From the NCBI RefSeq assembly GCF_949987515.2, contig NC_082689.1:64541746-64605745 (forward strand): DNA of 64,000 bases. Direction: 5' to 3'. This DNA is from Delphinus delphis (taxonomy: Eukaryota; Chordata; Mammalia; Artiodactyla; Delphinidae). The position numbers and the translations under genes are program-made. The first letter of the stretch is position 1, and the number at the start of each line of letters is the position of its first letter. The notes below the pieces were generated by a model, which was given only the letters and a program-made list of their open reading frames with translations, did no database searches and was not told the origin of the DNA. Below are positions 35,837 to 47,105 of this stretch, in pieces.

Positions 35837-37239
35837 TTTAAGTAGAGGACACTGTTCACTAACTGAGAAAGTTTCTCCTTTATGTAGATCAATCGAAGAA
35901 ATTTCTCTCAGGTCTCAAGGACAGAAAAGCTATGTTTCTCTAGATACCTGGCTCATTTTTATCTTTTGGACACTGTTAATTACCTAAACATTTCTGTTTC
36001 CATCTGGGATGTTCATTAGGAAACTTGGGGAGAAAATGTGAGCTAAGTTTACCAGGCAATGTTGGGTGCTGATCTTAACCTTGGTTCTATACTACTTCCT
36101 AAAAGTCCCCATTCCCATACACATTCCAACTTACCTTGTTATGTATTTTACCTTTTATAGTGTATGGTATTTATGTAAACATCCCAAATCCCCTTTAGGA
36201 TGAAATGGCATGGAGATAAATATATTTATTTAGAAATTAAATCAAAGAGTTGTGTTCTTGTACCAAATTGCTTTGACCTCATAGAAATGCCTATTCCTCA
36301 ATTGTCTTTTAGTGTTGCGTTCTCACATTATATCATGGGTTGGATACTATAAGGATCAGCCATGAAAAAAAAAAATAGCTTGCAAGTATCTCTTGCTTTT
36401 GTTTTCTAGATGTCTATATCCTTAAAAGAACATAAAGCGGTTTGTGGAGGAGAGCAAAGAAAGGAAGAAGTCTTTTGTGGATGGAGAGGAGAAGATGGGG
36501 GAAACCAGAAAATAGCCAGTGAGACCCAGAACAGCAGAGATGGGCCCTACCTCTGTCAGCAACACAGAAAAGTAGCCCTTGAGAGGCTATGGGGAGCATC
36601 CATAGGCTAGACCTTAGGCGGCCTCAGAGAAAGCACCAGGGCCCCCAGGTTTGTCCAGAATTGGTAAAGAGCTGAAGGATTATGCAGCAGGGGCAACGGA
36701 ACTTTCCTGAAGTCATCTATTTAGACAATGACCTAAAAAAGAACGGCCATGGCACTCTGAAGGACACCAGAGCTGTGGAACCCTCCCAGGGAAGAGTAAG
36801 AATGCAGGAAGCACAGAGGTTAAATTTTCTACCAGATCGTGGGGATGCAGGGTCAGAAACTGAGTTAAGTGAGAGAAAATACATTTTTTTTTAAAGTGAC
36901 AGTTTTGCAAACCTGAGTTTGTGGACCTAAACATATGTAAGCTACTTCAACTTCCTCTGGGAACCAGGTACAGTCCAACTAAACAATCAACCCAACAACA
37001 AATACATAAACCAAGAAGAAAACATGGAAATAAAGTGATATGAATTGTAGATAAAGAATTTGTAATTAGAATGATATTATGTTCAAGGTTTGAATTACAA
37101 TCTCTAAATGATATTTAAATGATCTTGCTACTGAGTACCCTGAAGGCTGAATTAAAATCTGTTCTAGCAAATTTCTCTTTCCTACAAGATATATTACAGT
37201 TTTATTATATATCTTAATGTAGTTATGAGGACCAATGAT
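35837..37239. other. No gene recognised
   Basis: About 1.4 kb of unassigned sequence. Frames at 36410-36610 and 36682-36894 overlap opposite-strand frames and show no domain. The purine-rich part at 36440-36880 is less AT-rich than the rest. Confidence 0.45.
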
Positions 37240-37527
37240 TTTTCCCAGTTTTATTGAGAAATAATTGGCACACACCCCTGTACAGTTTTAAGGCATACAG
37301 CGTGATGGCTGATTGACATATATTGTGAAACGAGTACTGCAATAAGTTCAACTAACATCTTCCTACACAGATACAATAAAAAGAAAAGAAAGAAAAAAAG
37401 GGGAAAAATCTTTTCTCGTGATGAGAATTCCTAGGATTTACTCTCTTAAAGCTTTTCCTATATATCAAACGGCAGTGCTGTCATACATTACACCCCAACT
37501 ACTTATAATTGGCAGTTTGTACCTTTT

Positions 37528-37730
37528 TTTTTTTTTTTGCGGTACGCGGGCCTCTCACCGTTGTGGCCCTCTCCCGTTGCGGAGCACAGGCTCCGGATGC
37601 GCAGGCTCAGCGGCCATGGCTCACGGGCCCCGCTGCTCCGCGAAATGTGGGATCTTCCGGGACGGGGCACGATCCCGTGTCCCCTGCATCAGCAGGCGGA
37701 CTCTCAACCACTGCGCCACCAGGGAAGCCC
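37528..37730 (-). mobile_element. CHR-type SINE, short class, in the 3' UTR of the old L1
   Basis: Minus orientation, T-run then GCGGTACGCGGGCC, ending in CCAGGGAAGCCC. Perfect 16-bp target duplication GCAGTTTGTACCTTTT at 37512-37527 and 37731-37746. Confidence 0.96.
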
Positions 37731-38913
37731 GCAGTTTGTACCTTTTGACCACATTTCTCCAACTCCTCCTCGCCCCACCCTCTAGTCACTGCAAGTCTAA
37801 TTTTTTTCTATGAATTTGTTTTTGATTTTTTTTAAGATTCCATATATAAGTGAGATCATATAGTATATGTCTTTCTCTGACTTATTTTACTTACATAATG
37901 CCTTCAAGGTCCATTTACGTTGTCACAAATGGCAGGATTTCCACATTTTTTATGACTGAATTATATTCCCATGTATGTGTGTGTGGGTGTGTATGTATGC
38001 TGCATGGTCTTCATCCATTCACCCACTGACAGACACTTAAGTTGTTTCCATGTTTTGGCTGCTTCTGGCTATTCTAAATAATGCTGCTTTGAACATGGGG
38101 GTACAGATATATTTTCAAGTTAGTGTTTTCACTTCCTTTGGATATATTCCCAGAAGTGGAATTGCTGGATCATATGGTGGTTCTATTTTCAATTTTTTGA
38201 GGATCCTCCATTGCTTCTCCATAGTGGCTGTATCAATTACAATTCTACCAACAGTGTATAAGGGTTCCTTTTTCTCCATAGCCATGCCAGCATTTGTTAT
38301 CTCAACTTTTTGATGATGGACAATCTGATAGGCGTGAGGCAATACCACATTATGGGTTTGACTTGCATTTCCCTAATGACTAGTAATATTCACCATCTTT
38401 TCATGTACCTGTTGGCCTTCTGTATATCTCCTTTGGAGAAATGTCTATTCAGATCCTTTGCCAATTTTTTATTTGGGTTATTATTATTTTGCTATGGAGT
38501 TGTATGAGTTCTTTATACATTTATCCCTTACCAGATATATGGTTTGCAAATATTTTTCTAATCCTATAGGATTTCTTTTCACTTTGTTTGATTGTTTGTT
38601 GTGCTGTGCAGAAGCTTTTTAGTATGGTATAGTCCTATCTGTTTATTTTTAATTTTGTTGCTTGTGCCTTCGGTGTCATATCCAAAAAAATCGTTACTAA
38701 GACCCATGTCAAGGAGATTTATTCCTTATACCATTGCCGTTACTGTTTACACTACGTTTTTATGTTTTTATGATGTTAATTAGTGTTCCTTTACTCCCAC
38801 ACAAAGAACCCCCTTTAGCATTTCTTGTAAAACAGGTCTAGTGGTAATAAACTCCCTCAGTTTTTGTCTGTTCAAGAAAGACTTTATCCTTCCTCCATTT
38901 CTGAAGGACAGCT

Positions 38914-39249
38914 TCACCATGTACAGAATTCTTGGTTTAAAGTATCTTCTTTCAATATTTTGAGTATGTCATTCCATTCTCTCCTGGCCTGAAAAGTTTC
39001 TGTTGAGAAGTCTGCCAATAGTCTTACGGGGGCTCCTCTGTAAGTAACTTCTCTCTTTTTTCTTACTGCTTTTAAAATTGTCTTTGATTTTGACAATTTA
39101 ATTTGAATGGGTCTCACAGTAGCCCTATTCAGGTTCAACCTATTTGGGGTTTTTTGAACCTCATGGATCTGGATGTCCATTTCTCTCCCAAGAGAATTTG
39201 GGATGTTTTCAGCCATTACTGCTTTCAATATACTTTCTGTCCCTTTCAC
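38914..39249 (-). pseudogene. Old LINE-1 ORF1 fragment
   Basis: 111 open codons with ENIPNSLGREMDIQIHEVQK, RPIQIKLSKSKTILKAVR and ETFQARREWNDILKILKED, the same block order as the ORF1 C-terminal domain at 482-982 but more diverged. The upstream coiled-coil region on the minus strand (39209-39478; KNAVTELKNSIEILKNRL) is in another frame, so a frameshift separates the halves. Confidence 0.8.
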
Positions 39250-39613
39250 TTTCTCTTCTCCTTCTGGAATTCCTAAAATGTAAATATTGTTTCCTTACAT
39301 TGTGTCTCATAATTCCCTTAGGCTTTTCACTCCTTTTCATTCTTTTTTCTTTTTGCTCCTCTAATGAGGTAATTTCCAATAACCTATACTCCAGGTGGCT
39401 GATTCTTTCTTCTGCATGGTTGAGTCTATTTTTCAAAATCTCTATTGAATTCTTCAGTTCAGTTACTGCATTTTTCAACTATAGAATTTTTTTTTTGATG
39501 GTTACTATTTCCTTGTTGAACTTCTATTTTCTTCATGCACTGTTTTCCTAATTTCACTTAGTTGTCTCTCAGTGTTTTCTTGCAGTTTGCTAAACTTCCT
39601 TAAGAGGATTATT

Positions 39614-40270
39614 GGGGGGGGGGATCAAAATGGTATACTCGGAGGACACAGAATTCATGTCTCCACACAACTAGGGCACCTACCAGGCACCGGTGGGGGA
39701 CCACAAACTCCTAAGGGGATGGGAGGAACCCCCAGTGACCTGTTGTTTCAACTGTAGTTTTATTTTTCTTAATACATTTTTTAATCTTTCTAATTTTATT
39801 TTGTTTTTTATTCTTTGATATTGTACTGCTCCTTTTCTTCTTTCTTTCTTTCTTTTTTTTTTTTTCTTTTTAACCAAGCCACAAAGCTTGCAGAATATTG
39901 GTTCCCAGGCCAGAGGTCAGACCAGAGCTCCTGTGGTAGGAGCTCCAAGCCCAAACCGCTGGACTAACAGAGAACCTCAAACCCCAGGGAATATTAATCA
40001 GTGTGAGGCCTCATGGAGGTCCTCATCTCAGCATCAAGACCCAGCTCTATACAACTGGCTGCAAACTCCAGTGCTGGACGTCTCAGGTCAAACTACCAGT
40101 AACATAGGAACACAGCACCACACATCAAAAGAAAAAAAAAATTGTAAGACAAAAAAATGTGTTATAGACAAATGAGCAAGGTAAAAACCTACAAGACTAA
40201 TAAATGAAGACAAAATAGGCAACCTACCTAAAAAAAATTCAGAGTAATGATAGTAAAGATGATCCAAAAT
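39614..40270 (+). promoter_or_regulatory. LINE-1 5' UTR (internal promoter region)
   Basis: L1 5' UTRs carry an internal RNA polymerase II promoter in other mammals. Here the region opens with the G-run, contains a long T-rich tract (39775-39875, partly TTTC repeats) and text such as GGGCACCTACCAGGCACCGG. It has few CpG sites. Promoter function is inferred from position only. Confidence 0.5.
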
Positions 40271-41248
40271 CTTGGAAACAGAATGGAGAAAATACAAGAA
40301 ACATTTAACAAGGATCTAGAAGAACTAAAGCAAACGAACAGTCATGAACAACACAATTACTGAAATTAAAAATACTCTAGAAGGAATCAATAGCAGAATA
40401 ACTGAGGCAGAAGAACAGGTTAAGTGAGCTGGAAGATAAAATGGTAGAAATCACTGCCCGGGAGCATTATAAAGGAAAAAGTATGAAAAGAATTGAGGAC
40501 AGTCTCAAACACTTCTGGGACAACATTAAATGCACCAACATTCAAATTATAGGGGTCCCAGAAAAAGAAGAGAAAAAGAGGGCTTGCCTGGCGGCGCAGT
40601 GGTTGAGAGTCTGCCTGCCAATGCAGGGGACACAGGTTCGTGCCCCAGTCCGGGAAGATCCCACATGCCGCGGAGTGGCTGGGCCCATGAGCCATGGCCG
40701 CTGAGCCTGTGCGTCCGGAGCCTGTGCTCTGCAATGCGAGAGGCCACAGCAGTGAGAGACCCGCGTACCAAAACAAAACAAAAAAGAAGAGAAAAAGAAA
40801 GGGTCTGAAAAATATCTGTAGAGATTATAGTCAAAAACTTCCCTAACATGGTAAAGGAAATAGCCACCCAAGTCCAGGAGGCACAGAGAGTACCATAGGG
40901 AATAAACACAAAGAGAAACATGATGAGACACATATTAATCAAACTATAAAAAAATTAAATACAAAGAAAAAATGTTAAAATCAGCAAGGGAAGAGCAACA
41001 AATAACATACAAGGGAATCCCCATAAAATTAACAGCTGATCTTTCAGCAGAAACTCTGCAAGCCAGAAGGGAGTGGCAGGACATATTTAAAGTGATGAAA
41101 GGGAAAATCTACAATCAACATTACTCTATCCAGCAAGGATCTCATTCAGATTTGACAGAGAGATTAAAACCTTTACAAATAAGCAGAGGTTAAGAGAATT
41201 CAGCACCACCAAACCAGCCTTACAACAAATGCTAAAGGAACTCCTCTA
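40270..41248 (+). pseudogene. LINE-1 ORF1, broken by frameshift, stop and SINE insertion
   Basis: The start is likely the ATG at about 40282 (MEKIQETFNKDLEELKQTN). A frameshift stops it after about 25 codons, near 40362. A CHR SINE splits the coiled-coil/RRM junction at 40580. After it, NFPNMVKEIATQVQEAQRVP ends at a TAG near 40898. The C-terminal domain is then seen at 40972-41193 (SAREEQQITYKG, ETLQARREWQDIFKVMKGK) and ends LQQMLKELL near 41247. It aligns with the better preserved ORF1 at 482-982. Confidence 0.85.
40580..40780 (+). mobile_element. CHR-type SINE, short class, inserted in young L1 ORF1
   Basis: Plus orientation. The head is GGGCTTGCCTGGCGGCGC with A-box-like GGCGCAGTGGTTGAG and B-box-like AGGTTCGTGCCCC, and the end is CCGCGTACCAAAACAAAAC. 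Perfect 18-bp target duplication AAAAAGAAGAGAAAAAGA at 40562-40579 and 40781-40798. It postdates the L1 in which it sits. Confidence 0.96.
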
Positions 41249-41308
41249 GGCAGAAAACACAAGAGAAGGAAAAGACCTACAAAAACAAACCCAAAACAAT
41301 TAAAAAAA

Positions 41309-44300
41309 TGGTAATAGGAACGTACATATTGATAATTACCTTAATGTAAATGGATTAAATTCTCCAACCAAAAGACATAGACTGGCTGAATGGATACAAA
41401 AACAAGACCCGTATATATGCTGTCTACAAGAGGCCCACTTCAGACCTAGAAGCACATACAGACTGAAAGTGAGGGGATGGAAAACGATATTCCATGCAAA
41501 TGGAAATCAAAAGAAAGCTGGAGTAGCAATTCTCACATCAGATTAAAAAACTTTAAAATAAAGACTATTTCAAGAGATAAAGAAGGACACTACAAAATGA
41601 TCAAGGGATCAATCCAAGAAGAAGATATAACAATTGTAAATATTTACGCACCCAAAATAGGAGCACCTCAATACATAAGGCAACTGCTAACAGCAATAAA
41701 AGCAGAAATTGACAGTAACACAATCACAGTAGGGGACTTTAACACTCCACTTTCACCAATGGACAGAACATCCAAAATGAAAATAAATAAGGAAACACAA
41801 GCTTTAAATGACATATTAAAGAAGATGGACTTAATTGATATTTATAGGACATTCCATCCAGAAACAACAGAATACACTTTCTCCTCAAGTGATCATGGAA
41901 CATTCTCCAGGATAGATCATATCTTGGGTCACAAATCAAGCCTTGATAAATTGAAGAAAACTGAAATCATATCAAGTATCTTTTCTGACCACAACGCTAT
42001 GAGACTAGATATCAATTACAGGAAAAAAACTGTAAAAAATACAAACATATGGAGGCTAAACAATGTGCTACGCTACTAAATAACCAAGAGATCACTGCAG
42101 AAATCAAAGAGGAAGTCAAAAAATACCTAGAAACAAATGAAAATGAAAATAAGGTGACCCAAAACCTATGGGATGCAGCAAAAGTAGTTCTAAGGGGGAA
42201 GTTTATAGAAATACAGTCCTACCTCAAGAAACAAGAAAAATCTCAAATAAACAACCTAATATTAAACCTAAAGCAGTTAGAGAAAGAAGAACACAAAACT
42301 CCCGAAAGTTAGCAGAAGGAAAGAAATCCTAATGATCAGATCAGAAATAAATGAAGGAAATGACAGCAAAGATCAATAAAACTAAAAGCTGGTTCTTTGA
42401 GAAGATAAACAAAATTGATAAATCACTAGCCAGACTCATCAAGAAAAAAAGAAGGAAAAGACTCAAATCAACAGAATTAGAAACGAAAAAGAAGTAACAA
42501 CTGACACTGCAGAAATACAAGGATCATGAGAGATTACTACAAGCAACTATCTACCAATAAAATGGACAACCTGGAAGAAATGGATGAATTCTTAGAAAAG
42601 CACAAACTTCCGAGACTCAACCAGGAAGAAATAGAAAATATAAAGAGACCACTCACAAGCACTGAAATTGAAACTGTGATTAAAAATCTTCCAGCAAACA
42701 AAAGCCCAGGACCAGATGGCTTCACAGGCAAATTCTATCAAACATTTAGAGAAGAGCTAACAACTATCCTTCTCAAACTCTTCCAAAAGATAGCAGAGGG
42801 AGGAACACTCTCAAACTCATTCTATGAGGCCACCATCACCCTGGTACCAACACCAGACAAAGATGTCACAAAAAAAGGAAACTACAGGCCAATATCTCTG
42901 ATGAGCATAGATGCAAAAATCCTCAACAAAATACTAGCAAACAGAATTCAACAGCACATTAAAAGAATCATACACTGGGCTTCCCTGGTGGCACAGTATT
43001 TGGGGGTCCGCCTGCCAATGCAGGGGACACGGGTTTGTGCCCCGGTCCGGGAGGATCCCACATGCCGTGGAGCGGCTGGGCCTGTGAGCCATGGCCGCTG
43101 AGCCTGTGCATCCGGAGCCTGTGCTCCGCAACGGGAGAGGCCACAACATTGAGAGGCCCGCGTACAACCAAAAAAAAAGAGAGAGGAAAAAAAAAGAATC
43201 ATACACCATAATCAAGTGGTCAAGTGGGGTTTAACCCAGGAATGCAAGGATTCTTCAATATCTGCAAATAAATCAATGTGATACACCATATTAACAAACT
43301 GAAGGAGAGAAACCATATGGTCATCTCAATAGATGCAGAAAAAGCTTTTGACAAAATTCAACACCCATTTATGATAAAAACTCTCTGGAAAATAGGCACA
43401 GAGGGAGCCTACCTCAACCTAATAAAGGCCATATATGACAAACCGACAGCCAACATCATTCTCAAGGGTGAAAAACTGAAACCATTTCCTCTAAGATCAG
43501 GAACAAGACAAGGTTGCCCACTCTCACCACTATTATTCAACATAGTTTTGGAAGTTTTAGCCACAGCAATCAGAGAATAAAAAGAAATAAAAGGAATCCA
43601 AATGGGAAAAGAAGAAGTACAACTGTCACTGTTTGCAGATGACATGATACTATACTATACAGAATCCTAAAGATGCTACCAGAAAACTACTAGAGATAAT
43701 CAATAAATTTGCTAAAGTAGTGGGATACAAAATTAATGCACAGAAATCTCTTGAACTCCTATACACTAATAATGAAAAATCTGAAAGAAAAATTAAGGAA
43801 ACACTCTCATTTACCACTGCAACAAAAAGAATAAAATACCTAGGAATAAACCTACCTAAGGAGATGAAAGACCTGTATGCAGAAAACTATAAGACACTGA
43901 TGAAAGAAATTAAAGATGATACAATCAGATGGAGAGATATACCACGTTCGTGGATTGGAAGAATCAACGTTGTGAAAATGACTCTACTACCCAAAGCAAT
44001 GGACAGATTCAATGCAATCCCTATCAAACTACCACTGGCATTTTTCACAGAACTAGAACAAAAAATTTCACAATTTGTATGGAAACACAAAAGACCTCGA
44101 ACAGCCAAAGCAATCTTGAGAATGAAAAACGGAGCTGGAGGAATCAGGCTCCCTGACTTCAGACTATACTACAAAGCTACAGTAATCAAGACAGTATAGT
44201 ACTGGCACAAAAAGAGAAATATAGAACAGGATAGAAAGCCCAGAGATAAAACCACGCCCATATGGTCACCTTATCTTTGACAAAGGAGGCAAGAATATAC

Positions 44301-45340
44301 AGTGGAGAAAAGATACCCTCTTCAATAAGTGGTGCTGGGAAAACTGGACAGTTACATGTAAAACAATGAAATTAGAATACTTCATAACACCATACACAAA
44401 AATAAACTCAAAATGGATTAAAGACCTAAATGTAAGGCCAGACACTATAAAACTCTTAGAGGAAAACATAGGCAGAACACTCTGCCATAAATCACAGCAA
44501 GATCCTTTTTGACCCACCTCCTAGAGAAATGGAAATAAAAACAAAAATAAACAAATGGGACCTAATGAAACTTCAAAGGTACAGCAAAGGAAACCATAAA
44601 CAAGACAAAAAGACAACCATGAGAATGGGAGAAAATATTTGCAAACAATGCAACTGACAAAGGATTAATCTCCAAAATATAGAAGCAGCTCATGCAGCTC
44701 AATAACCAAAAAACAAACAACCCAATCCAAAAATGGGCAGAAGACCTAAATAGACATTTCTCCAAAGATATACAGATTGCCAACAAACACATGAAAGGAT
44801 GCTCAACGTCACTAATCATTAGAGAAATGCAAATCATAACTACAATGAGGTATCACTTCACACAGGTCAGATTGGCCATCATCGAAAAATCTACAAACAA
44901 TAAATGCTGGAGAGGGTGTGGAGAAAAGGGAACCCTCTTGCACTGTTGGTGGGACTGTACATTGATACAGCCACTATGGATAACAGTACGGAGGTTCCTT
45001 AAAAAACTAAAAATAGAACTACCATATGTCCCAGCAATCCCACTTCTGGGCATATACCTTGAGAAAACCATAATTCAAAAAGAGTCATGTACCACTATGT
45101 TCATTGCAGCACTATTTACTATAGCCAGGATATGGAAGCAACCTAAGTGTCCATCGACAGATGAATGGATAGAAAAGATGTGGCACATATATACAATGGA
45201 ATATTACTCTGCCATAAAAAGAAATGAAACTGAGTTATTTGTAGTGAGGTGGATGGACCTACCATCTGTGATACAGAATGAAGTAAGTCAGAAAGAGATA
45301 AAACCATATGCTAACACATATATATGTAATCTAAAAAAAA
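41309..45340 (+). pseudogene. LINE-1 ORF2, full extent but multiply broken, with a SINE inside
   Basis: ORF2 region after the short inter-ORF spacer. Endonuclease blocks are visible at 41477-42079 (VGDFNTPLSPMDRTSK, then YTFSSSDHGTFSRIDHILGH and SDHNAMRLDIN). The segment 42526-42975 includes [14 protein letters not shown] and [19 protein letters not shown], and is then cut by a SINE. Reverse-transcriptase blocks [10 protein letters not shown] and [16 protein letters not shown] lie at 43278-43580, and the FADD box is at about 43635 just before a frameshift. A Trp-to-stop change (TAG) lies at 44199. The C-terminal zinc knuckle [18 protein letters not shown] lies near 44905-44960. A minimum of about six disabling changes are visible. 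Confidence 0.88.
42976..43191 (+). mobile_element. CHR-type SINE, short class, inserted in young L1 ORF2
   Basis: Plus orientation, GGGCTTCCCTGGTGGCAC to CCGCGTACAACC with an impure A-rich tail (AAAGAGAGAGG). Perfect 15-bp target duplication AAAAGAATCATACAC at 42961-42975 and 43192-43206. Confidence 0.96.
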
Positions 45341-45710
45341 AAAGGTTCTGATGAACCTAGGGCCAGGGCAGGAATAAAGACACAGACGAAGAGAATGGAC
45401 TTGAGGACACGGGGAGGGGGAAGGGTAAGCTGGGACGAAGTGAGAGAGTGGCATGGACATATATACACTAACAAATGTAAAACAGATAGCTAGCGGGAAG
45501 CAGCTGCATAGTACAGGGAGATCAGTTTGGTGCTTTGCGACCACCTAGCGGGGTGGGATAAAGAAGGTGGGATGGATGTGCAAGAGGAAGGGTATATGAG
45601 GATATACGTATGCATATAGCTGATTCACTTTGTTATACAGCAGAAACTAATACAACATTGTAAAGCAATTATACTCCAATAAAGATGTTAAAAAAATTAA
45701 AATTAAAAAA
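45341..45710 (+). other. LINE-1 3' UTR and poly-A region
   Basis: The 3' UTR, homologous to 31665-32040, 50345-50641 and 59743-60005. It shares GAAGTGAGAGAGTGGCATGG, GATAGCTAGCGGGAAGCAGC and ATACTCCAATAAAGATG. The purine-rich GAGGACACGGGGAGGGGG tract corresponds to the G-rich tract common in mammalian L1 3' UTRs. Confidence 0.9.
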
Positions 45711-45719
45711 AGGATTATT

Positions 45720-47105
45720 CTAAATTATTTGTCTATCTGTTCACAGATCTCCATTTCTCTAGGGTCCATTATTGGAGCTTTATTCGTTTTCTTTCGTGGT
45801 GTCATATTTACCTGATTTTTCATGATCCTTGATTTCTCACATCAGTATCTGCACATTTGAGTAATCAGGCTCCTCTTCCAGAGTTTACAGGTTTTCTTTG
45901 GCAGAAACAATTCTTCACCAGTTGGCTCAGTTTGGGTTTCTGGGTGTGTCTGCTGGTAATGTCCTTGAGAAGGTGAGGTCTGTCATTATGGTCTAATTTT
46001 GGGCGAGACAACTGTTCAAACTCTAAGGATGGGGAATGGTGGCAGGCTGCCACTGGCTGAGAACAGTTCGATAGGACTGCTGGCTTGGCTTCCTATCCAC
46101 GTAAGGCTGAGTGTACGTTCTGCATTTGCCGGATTCTCTGGTCAGGCTTACTACATGGTTGGGACTGAGTACTATATTCAGCAGCAGACGGAGCTATGAA
46201 TTAGCTTCCCTGCCCTGGCAAGGCAGCAGGGTAGGACCCAGCGCCTGTACAGCTAATTGTTTGGGGATCTGAATCAGGCGGGAGTGTGCACTGAATTCCC
46301 TGGTCAGATGTGGCCACTCGTTTTGCTCTGCAGATGAGGAAAGCCACCGTCTATGCTCTCTGTTCAAGTGCCACTCTACAAGAGGACTATTGAACGGGCT
46401 GTGCAGCTTCCTGTGTGCTCTGGTTAGTTTCCCTGATCAGACAGGCTGAGGCTGTATTCTGTGATGAGCATGGCTGTGAATTAGGTTCCTTGCCCAGGCA
46501 CAGAGGCAGAAGCAGCTCCAAAGCTGGTCAAGCTTTCCTGTCTTAACTGAAGCTGACCCACACCTCAAGTTCCCTGCTTAAACAGGGCCACCCACTTTGC
46601 TCTGCCAACTCTCAGCTCTGCCTGCCTGCCTGTTGGCTCACCCGCTGCTGGGCTGCGCAGCTATCAGGAATTTTAGCCAGCCTTTCTGGTCAGATGGAGC
46701 CAAAATTCACTCTTCACAGTGGGCGGGGCTAAGTGACGGCTCCCTTACGGTGGTGGGCGGGGTGGGGATGGGTGTGCCTCCCAATTTCAAACCGGCTCTG
46801 CAATTGGGAAGCGCGACCTATCCTCAGCCTTGGCCATGAATTCATCCCTCTACCTGTGTACAGTATAGGAGGAACACACCACGCCCAGGACATGCAGTAC
46901 TGGCTTTGCTCTGGGGGTGACCAGCTCTGCTCATTCACCATACTGTTCAAGCACCACTGGGCTGCAGAGCTTCTAGGAGTTGTTGTCAACCCTTCTGGTC
47001 AGATGGGGCTGAGGGACACTCTCCACAGTGGGTGGTCTTGTGAGGGGCTGGGATGGGAGAGGGAGGAGTCTTTCTGGGCTACTCTTAATTCCCCAGACAG
47101 GCTAT
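45720..47105 (-). mobile_element. Old LINE-1, 5' part (ORF1 start and 5' UTR), continuing from 39613
   Basis: On the minus strand it continues the old L1 upstream of ORF1: antisense CAGATCTCCATTTCTCTAGG, TTTCGTGGTGTCATATTTACC, TGATCCTTGATTTCTCACATC and CAGGCTCCTCTTCCAGAG are text from the L1 5' region. 46000-47105 is a GC-richer 5' UTR with repeated blocks (CTGGTCAGATG-type text at about 46302, 46687 and 46996). The boundary with AT-rich unique DNA is near 47105. The old L1 therefore spans 37240-47105 minus the young insertion. Confidence 0.8.

Larger units (their letters stand above)
37240..39613 (-). mobile_element. Old LINE-1, 3' part (outer layer of nested cluster), with an internal deletion
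   Basis: On the minus strand this is an old L1 from its 3' end (antisense TTTTATTGAGAAATAATTGG at 37246) through ORF2 C-terminus (antisense of [19 protein letters not shown] text near 38150) to ORF1 (38800-39480). ORF2 and ORF1 parts are only about 100 bases apart near 38715-38810, so most of ORF2 is deleted. It continues at 45720 beyond the inserted young L1: CTTAAGAGGATTATT at 39599-39613 joins CTAAATTATTTG at 45720. Confidence 0.88.
39614..45710 (+). mobile_element. Full-length (6.1 kb with insertions) LINE-1, inactive
   Basis: A complete L1 inserted in the old minus-strand L1. It begins with a G-run and GATCAAAATGGTATACTCGG, a canonical L1 5' end. It contains a 5' UTR (39614-40270), ORF1 remnants, ORF2 remnants, a 3' UTR (about 45345-45690) and an A-rich tail after ACTCCAATAAAGATGTT. 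Target duplication AGGATTATT at 39605-39613 and 45711-45719. Without its two SINEs it would be about 5.7 kb. Stops, frameshifts and the SINEs make it inactive. Confidence 0.93.

Noticed and set aside
39209..39551. Plus-strand 135-codon frame in the old L1
   Set aside because: It is the antisense of the L1 ORF1 coiled-coil region, a shadow frame.
40580..40660. tRNA-like A and B boxes
   Set aside because: They are the tRNA-derived promoter of the SINE, not a tRNA gene; the anticodon arm and mature tRNA fold are not preserved.
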